A DNA stretch of 15,492 nucleotides from Sphingomonas sp. (GTDB lineage: Bacteria > Pseudomonadota > Alphaproteobacteria > Sphingomonadales > Sphingomonadaceae). The stretch lies in NCBI GenBank assembly GCA_030146605.1, contig JASLBO010000160.1:1-15492 (forward strand), read 5' to 3'. This document shows, one piece after another, positions 7,330-15,319 of the stretch. Under the pieces are notes generated by a model. That model was not told the origin of the DNA, did no database searches, and saw only the letters and a list, made by a program, of their open reading frames with translations. Both the position numbers and the translations under genes were made by a program. The number at the start of each line of letters is the position of its first letter. The stretch's first letter is position 1.

Positions 7330-7355
7330 GGAACCAATATGACCGGTCGGGAATT
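7330..7355 (+). promoter_or_regulatory. Possible EcfG-like promoter for the first GlsB-type gene
   Basis: GGAAC (7330-7334) is followed after 17 bases by AATT (7352-7355). The -35 and spacing fit the alphaproteobacterial EcfG consensus; of the CGTT -10 only the TT is matched. Transcription would begin near 7362, about 37 bases before the ATG. GlsB/YmgE-type genes are common general-stress targets, which makes the site plausible but not proven. Confidence 0.25.
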
Positions 7356-7398
7356 TTTGCTCCGTCGCCCGCCGGCCGGGCTCAACGGAGGGACTGTT

Positions 7399-7650
7399 AT
7401 GAATCTTATCATTTGGCTCATCATCGGCGGTGTCGTCGGCTGGCTCGCAAGCATCATCATGCGGACCGATGGGCAGCAGGGTATCTTCCTCAACATCGTG
7501 GTCGGTATCGTCGGCGCCGCGATTGCTGGCTTTCTGTTCGGGACCGGGATCAACCAGGCTGTCACCGTAACGACGTTCCTGTATTCGCTGGTGGGTGCGA
7601 TCATCCTTCTGGCGATCGTAAATCTCGTTCGCCGCGGCTCCGTTCGCTAA
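7399..7650 (+). CDS. GlsB/YeaQ/YmgE family stress membrane protein, copy 1
   Basis: This 83-residue, very hydrophobic protein belongs to the GlsB/YeaQ/YmgE (transglycosylase-associated) family of small inner-membrane proteins, often induced by stress; the biochemical role is not known. Three membrane helices are visible: IIWLIIGGVVGWLASIIM (4-21), IFLNIVVGIVGAAIAGFLFG (about 29-48), and FLYSLVGAIILLAIVNLV (about 60-77), with the conserved glycine-rich GGVVGWLAS and NIVVGIVGA. A longer frame begins at 7339, but the ATG at 7399 has a strong GGAGGG site 6 bases upstream and matches the family N-terminus. It converges on the SIMPL-domain gene, and a second family member lies about 1 kb away on the other strand. 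Confidence 0.92.
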   Translation: MNLIIWLIIGGVVGWLASIIMRTDGQQGIFLNIVVGIVGAAIAGFLFGTGINQAVTVTTFLYSLVGAIILLAIVNLVRRGSVR

Positions 7651-7666
7651 GCATTGAGCAAGTAAC

Positions 7667-7701
7667 AAAAAGGGGCTGCCCGGCAGGGCGGCCCCTTTTT
7701 T
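7667..7701. terminator. Strong bidirectional intrinsic terminator
   Basis: A 15-bp stem (7667-7681 with 7686-7700, one T-G pair) has a 4-base loop GGCA. The A5 on the left and T6 on the right give a poly-U tail in both directions. It sits exactly between the convergent stops of the first GlsB-type gene (7650) and the SIMPL-domain gene (7712), so it should end transcription from both sides. Confidence 0.9.
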
Positions 7702-7711
7702 CGTGCCGCGG

Positions 7712-8437
7712 CTATTTGAGCAGGAAGCGGACCGACAGCGAAACGCGCAACTCCTGCTCGCCGGCGACGACCGGCGTCGCCTGCGCATCCGCGCTGAACC
7801 GTTCGGCGCGCTGCATCACGATGGGCATCGGCGGCGTCATCGCGCCGCCCTCGGAGATCGACAGAATCCGGTCGACGCGGAGGCCGGCCGCCCGGGCATA
7901 GAGGTCGGCGCGCGCGCGCGCTGCCGTCACTGCTGCGGTGCGCGCCTCGTCCAGTGCCGCTTCAGGCTTTTCGATCGTCAGATTGGGCCCGGAAATATTA
8001 TTGGCGCCTTCGCCCACCAGCGCGTCGAGGATCGTCCCGCTCTTCGCGACGTCGCGGAAGCGAACCGTGACCTGGTTGCTCGCCTGATAGCCGGTGATCA
8101 CCGGCGGCTTGTTCTCCGCGTAGCGATATTGCGGGCTGAGCGCGATGCTGGAAGTCTGGATGTCGCGTTCGGCGACTCCCGCGCGGCGCAGCGCCGCCAG
8201 CACCTCCGTCATCCGCGTGCCGTTTTGCCGCATCGCCTCGCCGGCCGTGAGGTGCTGGGTGACCACCCCCGCCTGGATGATCGCAAGGTCCGGCGTCCGC
8301 GCGCTGGTGCCTTCAGCCGAAACCTCTAGCAGTGTGCCGTCGGCGGGCAGCAGCGCCGGCCGGATGTCCTGCGCAGAGGCCGAAAAGCTTGCGAGCGTCA
8401 GTCCCGCGGCTGTGGCGAACAAGGCAAGGCGAATCAT
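7712..8437 (-). CDS. Secreted SIMPL-domain (DUF541) protein
   Basis: The 241-residue product is a periplasmic SIMPL-domain (DUF541/YggE-like) protein. Residues 1-22 are a Sec signal peptide: Met-Ile-Arg, a hydrophobic stretch, then cleavage after SASA. The mature part follows family style, with LEVSAEGTSARTPDLAIIQAG near residue 37, GEAMRQNGTRMTEVLAALR, RDIQTSSIALSPQYRY, GYQASNQVTVRFRD, LDEARTAAVTAARARADLYA, and a closing VAGEQELRVSLSVRFLLK. E. coli YggE has been linked to oxidative stress, but no molecular activity is established. The ATG has GGGAGAG 5 bases upstream. It lies 84 bases downstream of the second GlsB-type gene on the same strand and may be cotranscribed with it. Confidence 0.92.
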   Translation of the reverse strand: MIRLALFATAAGLTLASFSASAQDIRPALLPADGTLLEVSAEGTSARTPDLAIIQAGVVTQHLTAGEAMRQNGTRMTEVLAALRRAGVAERDIQTSSIALSPQYRYAENKPPVITGYQASNQVTVRFRDVAKSGTILDALVGEGANNISGPNLTIEKPEAALDEARTAAVTAARARADLYARAAGLRVDRILSISEGGAMTPPMPIVMQRAERFSADAQATPVVAGEQELRVSLSVRFLLK

Positions 8438-8521
8438 CGATACTCTCCCGAAACCAGATTGGTTGCGCCGCCTTGCTGCACGCGGGCCGCACGCAAGCTG
8501 AACGAAGCCGGGGCCCTGCGT

Positions 8522-8782
8522 TCAGATACGACGCGTCATGACCATTCGATAAAATAGCAGCAGGGCCACAGCCCCCGCAGTCGCCGCGGCATAGGCCTGC
8601 CATGTGCTGTCGCGAACCTCGAGTCCGAGCAGCTGCGCCAGATAGAAAGCGATCAGCGCGCCCGCGATTCCGAACAGGATCGTGACGATAATGCCGCCCG
8701 GGTCGCGCCCGGGCATGATCAACTTGCCGAGCGCACCGGCAACGAGGCCGATCAGCAGCCATCCGAGGATACCATTGGGCAT
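8522..8782 (-). CDS. GlsB/YeaQ/YmgE family stress membrane protein, copy 2
   Basis: This 86-residue small membrane protein is of the same family as the one at 7399 but clearly diverged. Helices are ILGWLLIGLVAGALGKLIMP (5-24), IIVTILFGIAGALIAFYLA (about 31-49) and YAAATAGAVALLLFYRMVM (about 64-82). The PGRDPGG link after helix one is the family hallmark (PGxxPGG), which copy 1 lacks, having RTDGQQG instead. A GGAGGG site lies 5 bases before the ATG. It diverges from the efflux adaptor gene and precedes the SIMPL-domain gene on the same strand. The function is unknown beyond an association of the family with stress. Confidence 0.92.
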   Translation of the reverse strand: MPNGILGWLLIGLVAGALGKLIMPGRDPGGIIVTILFGIAGALIAFYLAQLLGLEVRDSTWQAYAAATAGAVALLLFYRMVMTRRI

Positions 8783-8928
8783 GCGATCCCTCCGTGAGGG
8801 CCCGTTCCGGGCCAGACAAGCGTTGCGTCAAGTCGCCGTCATTGCAACCGTTTCTTGGATCAAACGACCGCGAACTTGCGAAATAGGGCCAGAGCGGGCA
8901 TTGCGGGAAGCGGGAAGCGAAACGGCTC

Positions 8929-8957
8929 TTGTCGTCGGTGCTTTATTCATCTAATAC
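8929..8957 (+). promoter_or_regulatory. Possible housekeeping promoter for the efflux operon
   Basis: TTGTCG (8929-8934), a 17-base spacer and TAATAC (8952-8957) give a sigma-70-like pattern with ideal spacing but only 4 of 6 and 3 of 6 consensus matches. Transcription would start near 8964, leaving a leader of about 64 bases that contains a repeated GGCCGG. I see no clear operator for a TetR- or MarR-type repressor. Confidence 0.3.
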
Positions 8958-9027
8958 AGTGCGATCAAGGGGGCATCGGCCGGACTGGCCGGATTCGAAA
9001 GCTCGCACATTGAACTATGAGGCAGGG

Positions 9028-10218
9028 ATGTTCGGACGGCAGGAGCGGCTGGAGTTCACCGGCGAGGAAACGACGCGCAAGAGCCGTCGTTGGCTATGGA
9101 TCTCCGCCCTGGCGGTCCTCGTGGTGGTGGGCGCGCTCGCATTCTTCATGATGGGCAGCCCGAACCCCGAAGCGCAGAAGGGCGCGGCGGCAGGCAAGGC
9201 TGCGCCCGGCGGTGGTGGCCAATCGCAGATCCCGACCGTCACCGTGGCCGCTCCCGGGCGCAAGACGGTGCAGACGATCGTCACCGGCACCGGCAGCCTC
9301 GCGGCGCGCCGCGAGATGCCGGTCGGCGTCGCCGGCGAAGGCGGTGTGGTCACGCGTGTGCTCGTCGAGCCGGGCAGCTGGGTGAGCAAGGGCCAGGTGC
9401 TCGCTACTGTCGATCGCAGCGTGCAGGTGCAGACTGCGGACTCGCTCGCCGCCTCGGTGCGCGTGGCCCAGGCCGATGCGCGCCTCGCTCAGGCCGAGCT
9501 CGACCGCGCGCAGAAGCTCGTTGCCAATGGCTTCATCTCCAAGGCCGATATCGACCGCAGGACCGCGACGCGCGATCAGGCACGGGCGCGCGTCCGCGTC
9601 GCACAGGCCCAGCTCGGCGAGACCCAGGCACGCAATCGTCGGCTCGACATCCGCGCGCCCGAGGCCGGGCTGGTGCTAACGCGCCAGGTCGAGCCCGGCC
9701 AGATCGTCAGCGCTGGCTCGGGCGTGCTGTTCCGGATGGCGCAGGGCGGCCAGATGGAGCTGCGCACCCAGCTTTCCGAAGTCGACCTGCAGAAGCTGCA
9801 CGCCGGCTCGTTGGCTGAAGTAACGCCCACCGGCACCACCCAGGTCTTCAAGGGCGAAGTTTGGCAGGTCTCGCCGGTGATCGATCCCCAGACGCGGCAG
9901 GGCATCGCGCGCGTCGCGCTCGCCTACAATCCGGCGCTGCGGCCGGGTGGCTTCGCCAGCGCACGCATCATTGCGGGCGGCGTGACGGCAGTGATGCTGC
10001 CCCAGTCGGCAGTGCAGAGCGACAATGACGGCAATTTCGTGTACGTCATCGACGACAAGAACCAGGCCGTGCGCCGCGGGGTGACTACTGGCGACGTGAC
10101 CGAAGCGGGCGTGTCGATCACCAGCGGGTTGAACGGCACCGAGCGCGTGGTGCTCACCGCCGGCGCCTTCCTCAATCCGGGTCAGAAGGTCATCCCGAAC
10201 CTTCAAAAGTCGAAGTAA
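9028..10218 (+). CDS. RND efflux periplasmic adaptor subunit
   Basis: This is a membrane fusion protein of an RND exporter, linking the inner-membrane pump to an outer-membrane channel. The 396 residues comprise a short cytosolic N-terminus, one membrane anchor at 22-42 (WLWISALAVLVVVGALAFFM), a Gly/Ala-rich linker, a split lipoyl/barrel-sandwich domain (GEGGVVTRVLVEPGSWVSKG and the partner IRAPEAGLVLTRQVEPGQIV), a helical hairpin between them (about 135-205, with AELDRAQKLVANGFISKADI), and beta-barrel and membrane-proximal domains. There is no lipobox, so anchoring is by the helix. The frame is open further upstream, but the ATG at 9028 has GAGG 6 bases before it and precedes the anchor suitably. 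The pump gene follows after 12 bases. The substrate cannot be deduced. Confidence 0.95.
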   Translation: MFGRQERLEFTGEETTRKSRRWLWISALAVLVVVGALAFFMMGSPNPEAQKGAAAGKAAPGGGGQSQIPTVTVAAPGRKTVQTIVTGTGSLAARREMPVGVAGEGGVVTRVLVEPGSWVSKGQVLATVDRSVQVQTADSLAASVRVAQADARLAQAELDRAQKLVANGFISKADIDRRTATRDQARARVRVAQAQLGETQARNRRLDIRAPEAGLVLTRQVEPGQIVSAGSGVLFRMAQGGQMELRTQLSEVDLQKLHAGSLAEVTPTGTTQVFKGEVWQVSPVIDPQTRQGIARVALAYNPALRPGGFASARIIAGGVTAVMLPQSAVQSDNDGNFVYVIDDKNQAVRRGVTTGDVTEAGVSITSGLNGTERVVLTAGAFLNPGQKVIPNLQKSK

Positions 10219-10230
10219 AGGCGAACAAAG

Positions 10231-13200
10231 ATGGGCTTCCGGAACATCTCGGCCTGGGCGATCCGCAATCCGGTTCCGCCGATCGTCCTCTTCATCGCGC
10301 TGACGATCGCGGGGTTCGTCAGCTTCGCCCGGATGGACGTCAACAATGATCCGGACATCGATTTCCCGATCGTGTGGATAGCGATCAGCCAGCCCGGCGC
10401 CGCGCCGAGCGAGCTCGAGAACCAGATCACCCAGAAGGTCGAATCGGCGGTTCGCAGCCTGCAGGGCATCGACGAGATCAACTCGACCGTCTCGGAAGGC
10501 AGCAGCCAGACCGTCGTCCAGCTCGACATCGGCATGCCGATCGATCGGGCGGTGGAGGACGTGCGCAGCGCGATCCAGCAGATCCGCGGCGATTTGCCCG
10601 ACGGCATCCTCGAGCCGCAGATCGGCCGCGTCGACACATCGAGCGACAACGAAATCGCCAGCTTCACTGCTGTCGCCACCGACATGACGGTGGCGGATCT
10701 CAGCTGGTACATCGACAACAGCGTGGCCAAGGAATTGCTTGCGATTTCGGGCATGTCCGCAGTCGAGCGCAACGGCGGCGTCGATCGCGAGATCCGCGTG
10801 ATCCTCGATCCCGCCAGGCTCCAGTCGGTCGGGCTCACCGCGAGCCAGGTCAACCAGCAGCTGCGTCAGGTCAATTTGAACGCCGCCGGCGGCCGCGCCG
10901 AGATTTCGGGTTTCGAGCAGTCGGTGCGCGTGATTGGCAATGCCAGCAGCGCCTATACGCTCGGGCAGACGCAGATATCCACCGGCGGCGGGCGAACGGT
11001 GCGTCTGGCAGACATCGCCAACGTCAAGGACGCCTATGCCGAGCAGCGCAGCATGGCGAAGTATAACGGCCATCAGGTGATCTCGTTCGACATCAAACGC
11101 GCCAAGGGCGCTTCGGACGTGATGGTGTTCGAAGATGCCGAAAAGGCGCTGAAGAAGCTCGAGGAGCGCAATTCCAAGGTAAAGTTCGAGCTACTCAACA
11201 ACAATTCGAAATATGCCAAGCAGCAATATCACACCGCGATGGAAGCGATGATCGAAGGTGCTGTGCTCGCGGTGATCGTGGTGTTCATCTTCCTGCGCGA
11301 CTGGCGTGCGACCGCGATTTCGGCGCTCGCCATTCCGCTGTCGGCGATCCCCAGCTTCTGGTTCATGGACATGCTGGGCTTCACGCTCAACCAGATGACC
11401 CTGCTCGCGCTTTCGCTGGTGGCGGGCGTGCTGGTTGACGACGCGATCGTCGAAATCGAGAACATCGTCCGGCACATGCGGATGGGCAAATCGGCGTACC
11501 AGGCGTCGATCGACGCGGCGGACGAGATCGGCGTGGCGGTGCTCGCCACGACGATGGCGATCGTCGCGGTGTTCCTGCCCGTCGGCCTGATGCCGGGCAT
11601 TTCGGGCCAGTTCTTCAAGAATTTCGGCCTGACCGTCGTCGCCGCGGTACTGATGAGCCTTGCCGTGGCGCGATTGCTGACGCCGATGATCGCGGCCTAT
11701 TTCCTCAAGGCGAAGGGCCATGCCAACCATGGCGAGGGCCGGATAATGGACGCCTATACCGGGTTGTTGCGCTGGACGCTGCGGCATCGCTGGTCGGCGG
11801 TGCTCGGCTATGTCGTCTCCCTCGGGGCGACGGTGCTCATGTTCGCCTCGATGCCGATGACGTTCCAGCCGGCGCAGGACCAGGACAGCGTCACTGCGAC
11901 GATCGAGATGGTCCCCGGAACACCGCTCGCGGATACCGAGCGCGTCGTCGCGCAAGTCGCCGGCATCCTGCGTCAGGAAGCGCTCGTCACCGACATCTAC
12001 AGCCGCAGCTTCGTCGGCAACGGCCGCGTGACCGCGCAGCTCAAGGAGAAGCGCGACGAAACCAGCACCGCGTTCGAGAAGCGGCTGGCGCCCAAGCTGA
12101 TCGCGATCCCCGATGCGCGCGTGAACTTCCGCTCGCAGTTCGGCTGGGGCTCCAGCGGCCGCGACCTGACCGTGACCCTCGGCGGCGAAGACCCAGCATT
12201 GCTCAACGAAACCGCGAACAAGCTCGTCAAGCAGATGGAGGGGATGAAGGAAGTCGTGGCGCCGCGCGTGGCGGGTGACCTCAACCGCCCCGAAATCGTG
12301 ATCCGTCCGCGGCTCGACCTTGCCGCGAACCTCGGTGTAACCACGGCCGCGCTCTCCAGCGCGATCCGCATCGCGACGCTCGGCGATATCGACCAGAACA
12401 GCGCGCGCTTCTCGCTTTCGGACCGTCAGATCCCGATCCGGGTGGCGCTCGACGAAGATGCCCGCGCCAAGCTGTCGACGATCCAGAACATGCCGGTGCA
12501 GACGCAGAGCGGTGGTTCGGTGCCGCTGTCGGTGATCGCCGATATCAGCTTCGGCGCAGGTCCGACCCGCATCCAGCGGCTCAACCTGCAGCGTCGCCTG
12601 GTCGTGGGCGCCGACCTCGCGATGGATCCGGCGACGGGCAAACCCTTCGTCAACAACGAAGTGATGAAGAAGATCAACGAGCTTCCCGTCATGAAGAACC
12701 TGCCGCAGGGCGTCGGCCAGATGACCGTCGGCCAGGCGAAGTGGCAGGCGGAGATGATCAACAACTTCCTCATCGCGCTCGCCTCGGGCATCTTCCTCGT
12801 CTTCGCGGTGCTGGTGCTGCTGTATCGCCGCTTCGTGTCGCCGCTGGTCAACATGGGGTCGCTGCTCAATGCGCCGCTCGGCGGGCTGATCGCGCTGATG
12901 GCGTTCGGGATGCCGGTTTCGCTGCCGGTGCTCATCGGCATCCTGATGCTGTTCGGCATCGTCGCGAAGAACTCGATCCTGCTGGTCGATTTCGCGCTTG
13001 AGGAGATGGCCAAGGGCGTCGACAAGTTCACTGCGATCGTCGACGCTGGCCACAAGCGCGCCCAGCCGATCGTGATGACCACTATCGCAATGGTCGCGGG
13101 CATGATCCCGACGGCGCTGTCGCTGAGCGGCGATTCGTCATGGCGCGCGCCGATGGGCGTGGTCGTCATCGGCGGCCTGATCCTCTCGACTATCCTCACG

Positions 13201-13386
13201 CTCGTGATGGTGCCGGCGTTGTTCAGCCTCGCGGTCGGGCTAGAAGGCTGGCTCGGGCCGCGGCTGTCGCGGCGCCTGCTCACCTACAAGGCCGGTGACG
13301 ACGGCAGTCGCGTGATCGGCCAGGCGCAGGGCGGCGGGGCGATCGACCACAAGCCCGGGGACGACACGGTGCAGCCCGCGGAGTGA
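10231..13386 (+). CDS. RND efflux pump, inner-membrane permease (AcrB type)
   Basis: This 1051-residue proton-driven exporter has the usual RND length of about 1,040. The first membrane helix (about 13-33) leads into a porter domain beginning MDVNNDPDIDFPIVWI. The proton relay is intact: Asp403-Asp404 in LVDDAIVEIENI of helix 4 and Lys913 in GIVAKNSILLVDFA of helix 10, matching AcrB Asp407, Asp408 and Lys940. The two halves (helices 1-6 and 7-12) with large periplasmic loops are both present, and the second half starts near RHRWSAVLGYVVSLG. The last 35 residues after the final helix form a Gly/Asp-rich tail. It belongs to the hydrophobic/amphiphilic (drug-type) rather than the heavy-metal RND group by general resemblance. 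It is cotranscribed with the adaptor, and no outer-membrane factor follows, so a TolC/OprM-like partner must be encoded elsewhere. Confidence 0.96.
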   Translation: MGFRNISAWAIRNPVPPIVLFIALTIAGFVSFARMDVNNDPDIDFPIVWIAISQPGAAPSELENQITQKVESAVRSLQGIDEINSTVSEGSSQTVVQLDIGMPIDRAVEDVRSAIQQIRGDLPDGILEPQIGRVDTSSDNEIASFTAVATDMTVADLSWYIDNSVAKELLAISGMSAVERNGGVDREIRVILDPARLQSVGLTASQVNQQLRQVNLNAAGGRAEISGFEQSVRVIGNASSAYTLGQTQISTGGGRTVRLADIANVKDAYAEQRSMAKYNGHQVISFDIKRAKGASDVMVFEDAEKALKKLEERNSKVKFELLNNNSKYAKQQYHTAMEAMIEGAVLAVIVVFIFLRDWRATAISALAIPLSAIPSFWFMDMLGFTLNQMTLLALSLVAGVLVDDAIVEIENIVRHMRMGKSAYQASIDAADEIGVAVLATTMAIVAVFLPVGLMPGISGQFFKNFGLTVVAAVLMSLAVARLLTPMIAAYFLKAKGHANHGEGRIMDAYTGLLRWTLRHRWSAVLGYVVSLGATVLMFASMPMTFQPAQDQDSVTATIEMVPGTPLADTERVVAQVAGILRQEALVTDIYSRSFVGNGRVTAQLKEKRDETSTAFEKRLAPKLIAIPDARVNFRSQFGWGSSGRDLTVTLGGEDPALLNETANKLVKQMEGMKEVVAPRVAGDLNRPEIVIRPRLDLAANLGVTTAALSSAIRIATLGDIDQNSARFSLSDRQIPIRVALDEDARAKLSTIQNMPVQTQSGGSVPLSVIADISFGAGPTRIQRLNLQRRLVVGADLAMDPATGKPFVNNEVMKKINELPVMKNLPQGVGQMTVGQAKWQAEMINNFLIALASGIFLVFAVLVLLYRRFVSPLVNMGSLLNAPLGGLIALMAFGMPVSLPVLIGILMLFGIVAKNSILLVDFALEEMAKGVDKFTAIVDAGHKRAQPIVMTTIAMVAGMIPTALSLSGDSSWRAPMGVVVIGGLILSTILTLVMVPALFSLAVGLEGWLGPRLSRRLLTYKAGDDGSRVIGQAQGGGAIDHKPGDDTVQPAE

Positions 13387-13417
13387 ACTTCGGCGCCTTT
13401 CGAGTATTGGGGAGCGT

Positions 13418-14680
13418 GTGACGAGGTTGCGCGCTCCCCTTTCGCCAGAGGCCGCCCCCCCAGGGCTCAGGCGTATGCGGCTGGTCGCGACCGGGCTGCT
13501 CGTGTTGATGGCGACGGTCTTCCTCGCCGCCCGGCATTTCGACGATCTCCATCCCGCGATCGGCTATGTCCGCGCCTTCTCGGAGGCGGCGATGGTCGGC
13601 GGGCTCGCCGACTGGTTCGCAGTGACGGCATTGTTCCGCCACCCGCTCCATCTGCCGATCCCGCACACTGCGATCATCCCGCGCAACAAGGATCGCATCG
13701 CCGACACGCTCGCCGCCTTCCTCCGCGACAATTTTCTGATCCCCCGCGTCGTCGCACGGCGGATGCAGCAAGTCGACGTGGCGCGCGCCGCCGGTCGCTG
13801 GCTCGCCGATCCGGGTGCGGGCCGCGGGCGATTACGTGCTGGAATTGGCCGGCTCGCCGCCGACATGCTCGAGGCGCTCGATCAGGAACGGCTGGGCGGG
13901 ATGGCGCGGCGTGCACTGGCCGAGCGGCTGCGCGGCCTGGAAATTGCGCCTTTGCTCGGCCGGGCGCTCGCCACGGCGATGCAGGAGGACCGGCACCGGC
14001 CGCTGCTCGAGGGCATTGTCCATTGGGCGGCCAAAGTGCTCGACGCCAACGAGCATATGATCCGCCAGATGGTGCACGAACGCGCCGGCTCGGTGCTGCG
14101 CTGGACCGGCCTCGACGAGACACTGGCCAACAAGATCATCGCCGGACTTGCCAAGTTGCTCGGCGACATGACCGAAAATCCGGCGCATCCGCTACGCGCC
14201 AAGGCCGAGGAAGGTCTGGCGCAGCTCGCGCACAACCTCCAGCACGATCCCGAAAAGCGCGCCCAAGTCGAGGCGTTCAAGAACGAATTGCTCGACAATC
14301 CGGCGCTCGGCGATTGGTGGATGGGCGTTTGGGAATCGGGCCGCGCGGCGCTGCTGCGGCTGGCGCGCGATCCCGATCGGGTGCTGGCGGGCGAACTCGG
14401 CAGCGCGCTGCGCCAGCTGGGCGAGACGCTGCAGGCCGACGCGCGGCTGGCGCGGACGATCAACCGCTTCGTGCGCCGCGCAGCAGTGGGCGCTGCGTCG
14501 GACTATGGCGACGGCATCGTCCGGCTCGTGTCAGACACGGTTCGCGGCTGGGATGCACAGACGATCACCGGGCGGCTGGAAAATGCCGTCGGGCGCGACC
14601 TGCAATATATCCGGATCAACGGGACGCTGGTGGGTGGACTGGTCGGGGTGGCGATCCATGCGGCGGATGCGGTGCTATAG
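13418..14680 (+). CDS. DUF445 (YjiN-like) membrane-associated protein
   Basis: The 420-residue product is a DUF445 protein, a family of unknown function that includes E. coli YjiN. An N-terminal membrane helix (about 20-38, RLVATGLLVLMATVFLAARH) is followed by the family signature VGGLADWFAVTALFRHPLHL (about 61-80) and PIPHTAIIPRNKDRIADTLA. A long helical, charged middle section of probably coiled-coil character runs to a second hydrophobic segment at the C-terminus (INGTLVGGLVGVAIHAADAV). I chose the GTG at 13418, which has GGGGAG but only 3 bases of spacing; an ATG at 13475 is an alternative that would remove 19 residues. It starts 31 bases after the pump stop with no terminator between, so it could be the third gene of that operon, but no functional link is known. 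Confidence 0.9.
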   Translation: MTRLRAPLSPEAAPPGLRRMRLVATGLLVLMATVFLAARHFDDLHPAIGYVRAFSEAAMVGGLADWFAVTALFRHPLHLPIPHTAIIPRNKDRIADTLAAFLRDNFLIPRVVARRMQQVDVARAAGRWLADPGAGRGRLRAGIGRLAADMLEALDQERLGGMARRALAERLRGLEIAPLLGRALATAMQEDRHRPLLEGIVHWAAKVLDANEHMIRQMVHERAGSVLRWTGLDETLANKIIAGLAKLLGDMTENPAHPLRAKAEEGLAQLAHNLQHDPEKRAQVEAFKNELLDNPALGDWWMGVWESGRAALLRLARDPDRVLAGELGSALRQLGETLQADARLARTINRFVRRAAVGAASDYGDGIVRLVSDTVRGWDAQTITGRLENAVGRDLQYIRINGTLVGGLVGVAIHAADAVL

Positions 14681-14687
14681 CTACTCC

Positions 14688-14699
14688 CCTGCTCGCAGG
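14688..14699. repeat. Small palindrome after the DUF445 stop
   Basis: CCTGC, TC, GCAGG is a perfect 5-bp inverted repeat eight bases past the stop, embedded in a CTCCCCTGCTCGCAGG context. It resembles remnants of short dispersed intergenic palindromes common in GC-rich proteobacteria, but one copy in a window cannot establish a repeat family. Confidence 0.25.
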
Positions 14700-14749
14700 A
14701 AGGGCCGGTCGCGCAGAGCGCAGCAGCCCATCAAGATGTACAGAATCAG

Positions 14750-14780
14750 GGAAAGGCCGGGTATTGAGCCCGGCCTTTCC
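14750..14780. terminator. Bidirectional hairpin between DUF445 gene and stress protein gene
   Basis: GGAAAGGCCGGG (14750-14761) pairs perfectly over 12 bp with 14769-14780 around a 7-base loop. It lies 70 bases past the DUF445 stop and 17 bases past the stop of the convergent general stress gene. There is no long T-run, but the AAA/TTT in the stem and the convergent setting support a terminator role. Confidence 0.65.
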
Positions 14781-14796
14781 AAGCTACCCGTGACCC

Positions 14797-15267
14797 TCAA
14801 TCCTTCGCAGTGGCCATGGTCTCCGGCGTTGCGCCCTTCAGCATAAACTCGCCCTGGTCCGCGCCGTCCCAATAATGCGCGCGGACGCCGCGCACCTTGA
14901 TCAGCGTGAGGCCCGGTGTGCCGACGCCCTGCTCGAACCACAAATCGAGGTCCTTAGTCCAATGCGCCTCGAACTGCGCCTTGTCCTGGATCAACTCGGC
15001 CTCGCCTTCGATGTGGACGAACAGCGGTTTCAAGCCGAGCAGCCCGCTCTTGCCGTGAAAGCTCAGCGCGCATTTCGGATTGGCGCGCAGGTCGCGGACG
15101 GTGCGGGTATCTTCGCAGGCGAAATACCAGCTATCGCCGTTATATTCGACGTCGCGGTTGTTGCTCATCGGGCGGCCGGCGATGGTGCCGCCCGTAGAGT
15201 GGGTGGAGAGTGTTGCGAAATCGATCTGCCTGATAGTCTCGGCAAGCTCGGCGAGTGTCTTCGTCAT
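14797..15267 (-). CDS. General stress protein, pyridoxamine 5'-phosphate oxidase-like fold
   Basis: The 156-residue product is a split-barrel flavin-binding-type protein of the general stress protein 26 group (COG3871-like), related in fold but not in role to PdxH. Recognisable parts are IDFATLSTHSTGGTIAGRPM at the start of the barrel, WYFACEDTRTVRDLRANPKC, LSFHGKSG, LFVHIEGEAELI, and HWTKDLDLWFEQGVGTPGL, the last typical of this subgroup. Members are cytosolic and bind FMN or a related cofactor; the substrate is unknown. The frame continues upstream, but the ATG at 15265-15267 is preceded by AAGGAGA at a 6-base spacing. It lies 44 bases after the HAD-IB gene on the same strand. Confidence is high for the family, low for any activity. 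Confidence 0.92.
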   Translation of the reverse strand: MTKTLAELAETIRQIDFATLSTHSTGGTIAGRPMSNNRDVEYNGDSWYFACEDTRTVRDLRANPKCALSFHGKSGLLGLKPLFVHIEGEAELIQDKAQFEAHWTKDLDLWFEQGVGTPGLTLIKVRGVRAHYWDGADQGEFMLKGATPETMATAKD

Positions 15268-15294
15268 GCGTCGTCTCCTTGTTTCGGCAGAGAG

Positions 15295-15319
15295 AACGCA
15301 ACTAACCTGGATTATCTCC
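15295..15319 (-). promoter_or_regulatory. Possible EcfG-like promoter for the general stress gene
   Basis: On the minus strand GGAGA (15315-15319) is followed after 16 bases by CGTT (15295-15298). The -10 and spacing match the EcfG consensus exactly, but the -35 matches only GGA of GGAAC. It overlaps the stop codon of the upstream HAD-IB gene and would place the transcript start about 20 bases before the ATG. It is weak and needs mapping. Confidence 0.2.

Noticed and set aside
8440..8521. Terminator between the second GlsB-type gene and the SIMPL-domain gene
   Set aside because: Only imperfect GC-rich pairings with repeated GCGTGC are seen, with no clean stem or T-run.
11191..13053. 620-codon minus-strand frame inside the RND pump gene
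   Set aside because: His/Arg/Asp-rich composition is a shadow of the pump's coding bias, with no domain and an intact gene on the other strand.
14797..15267. A second pdxH
   Set aside because: It lacks the PdxH-specific C-terminal motifs and matches the short general stress protein subgroup of the same fold.
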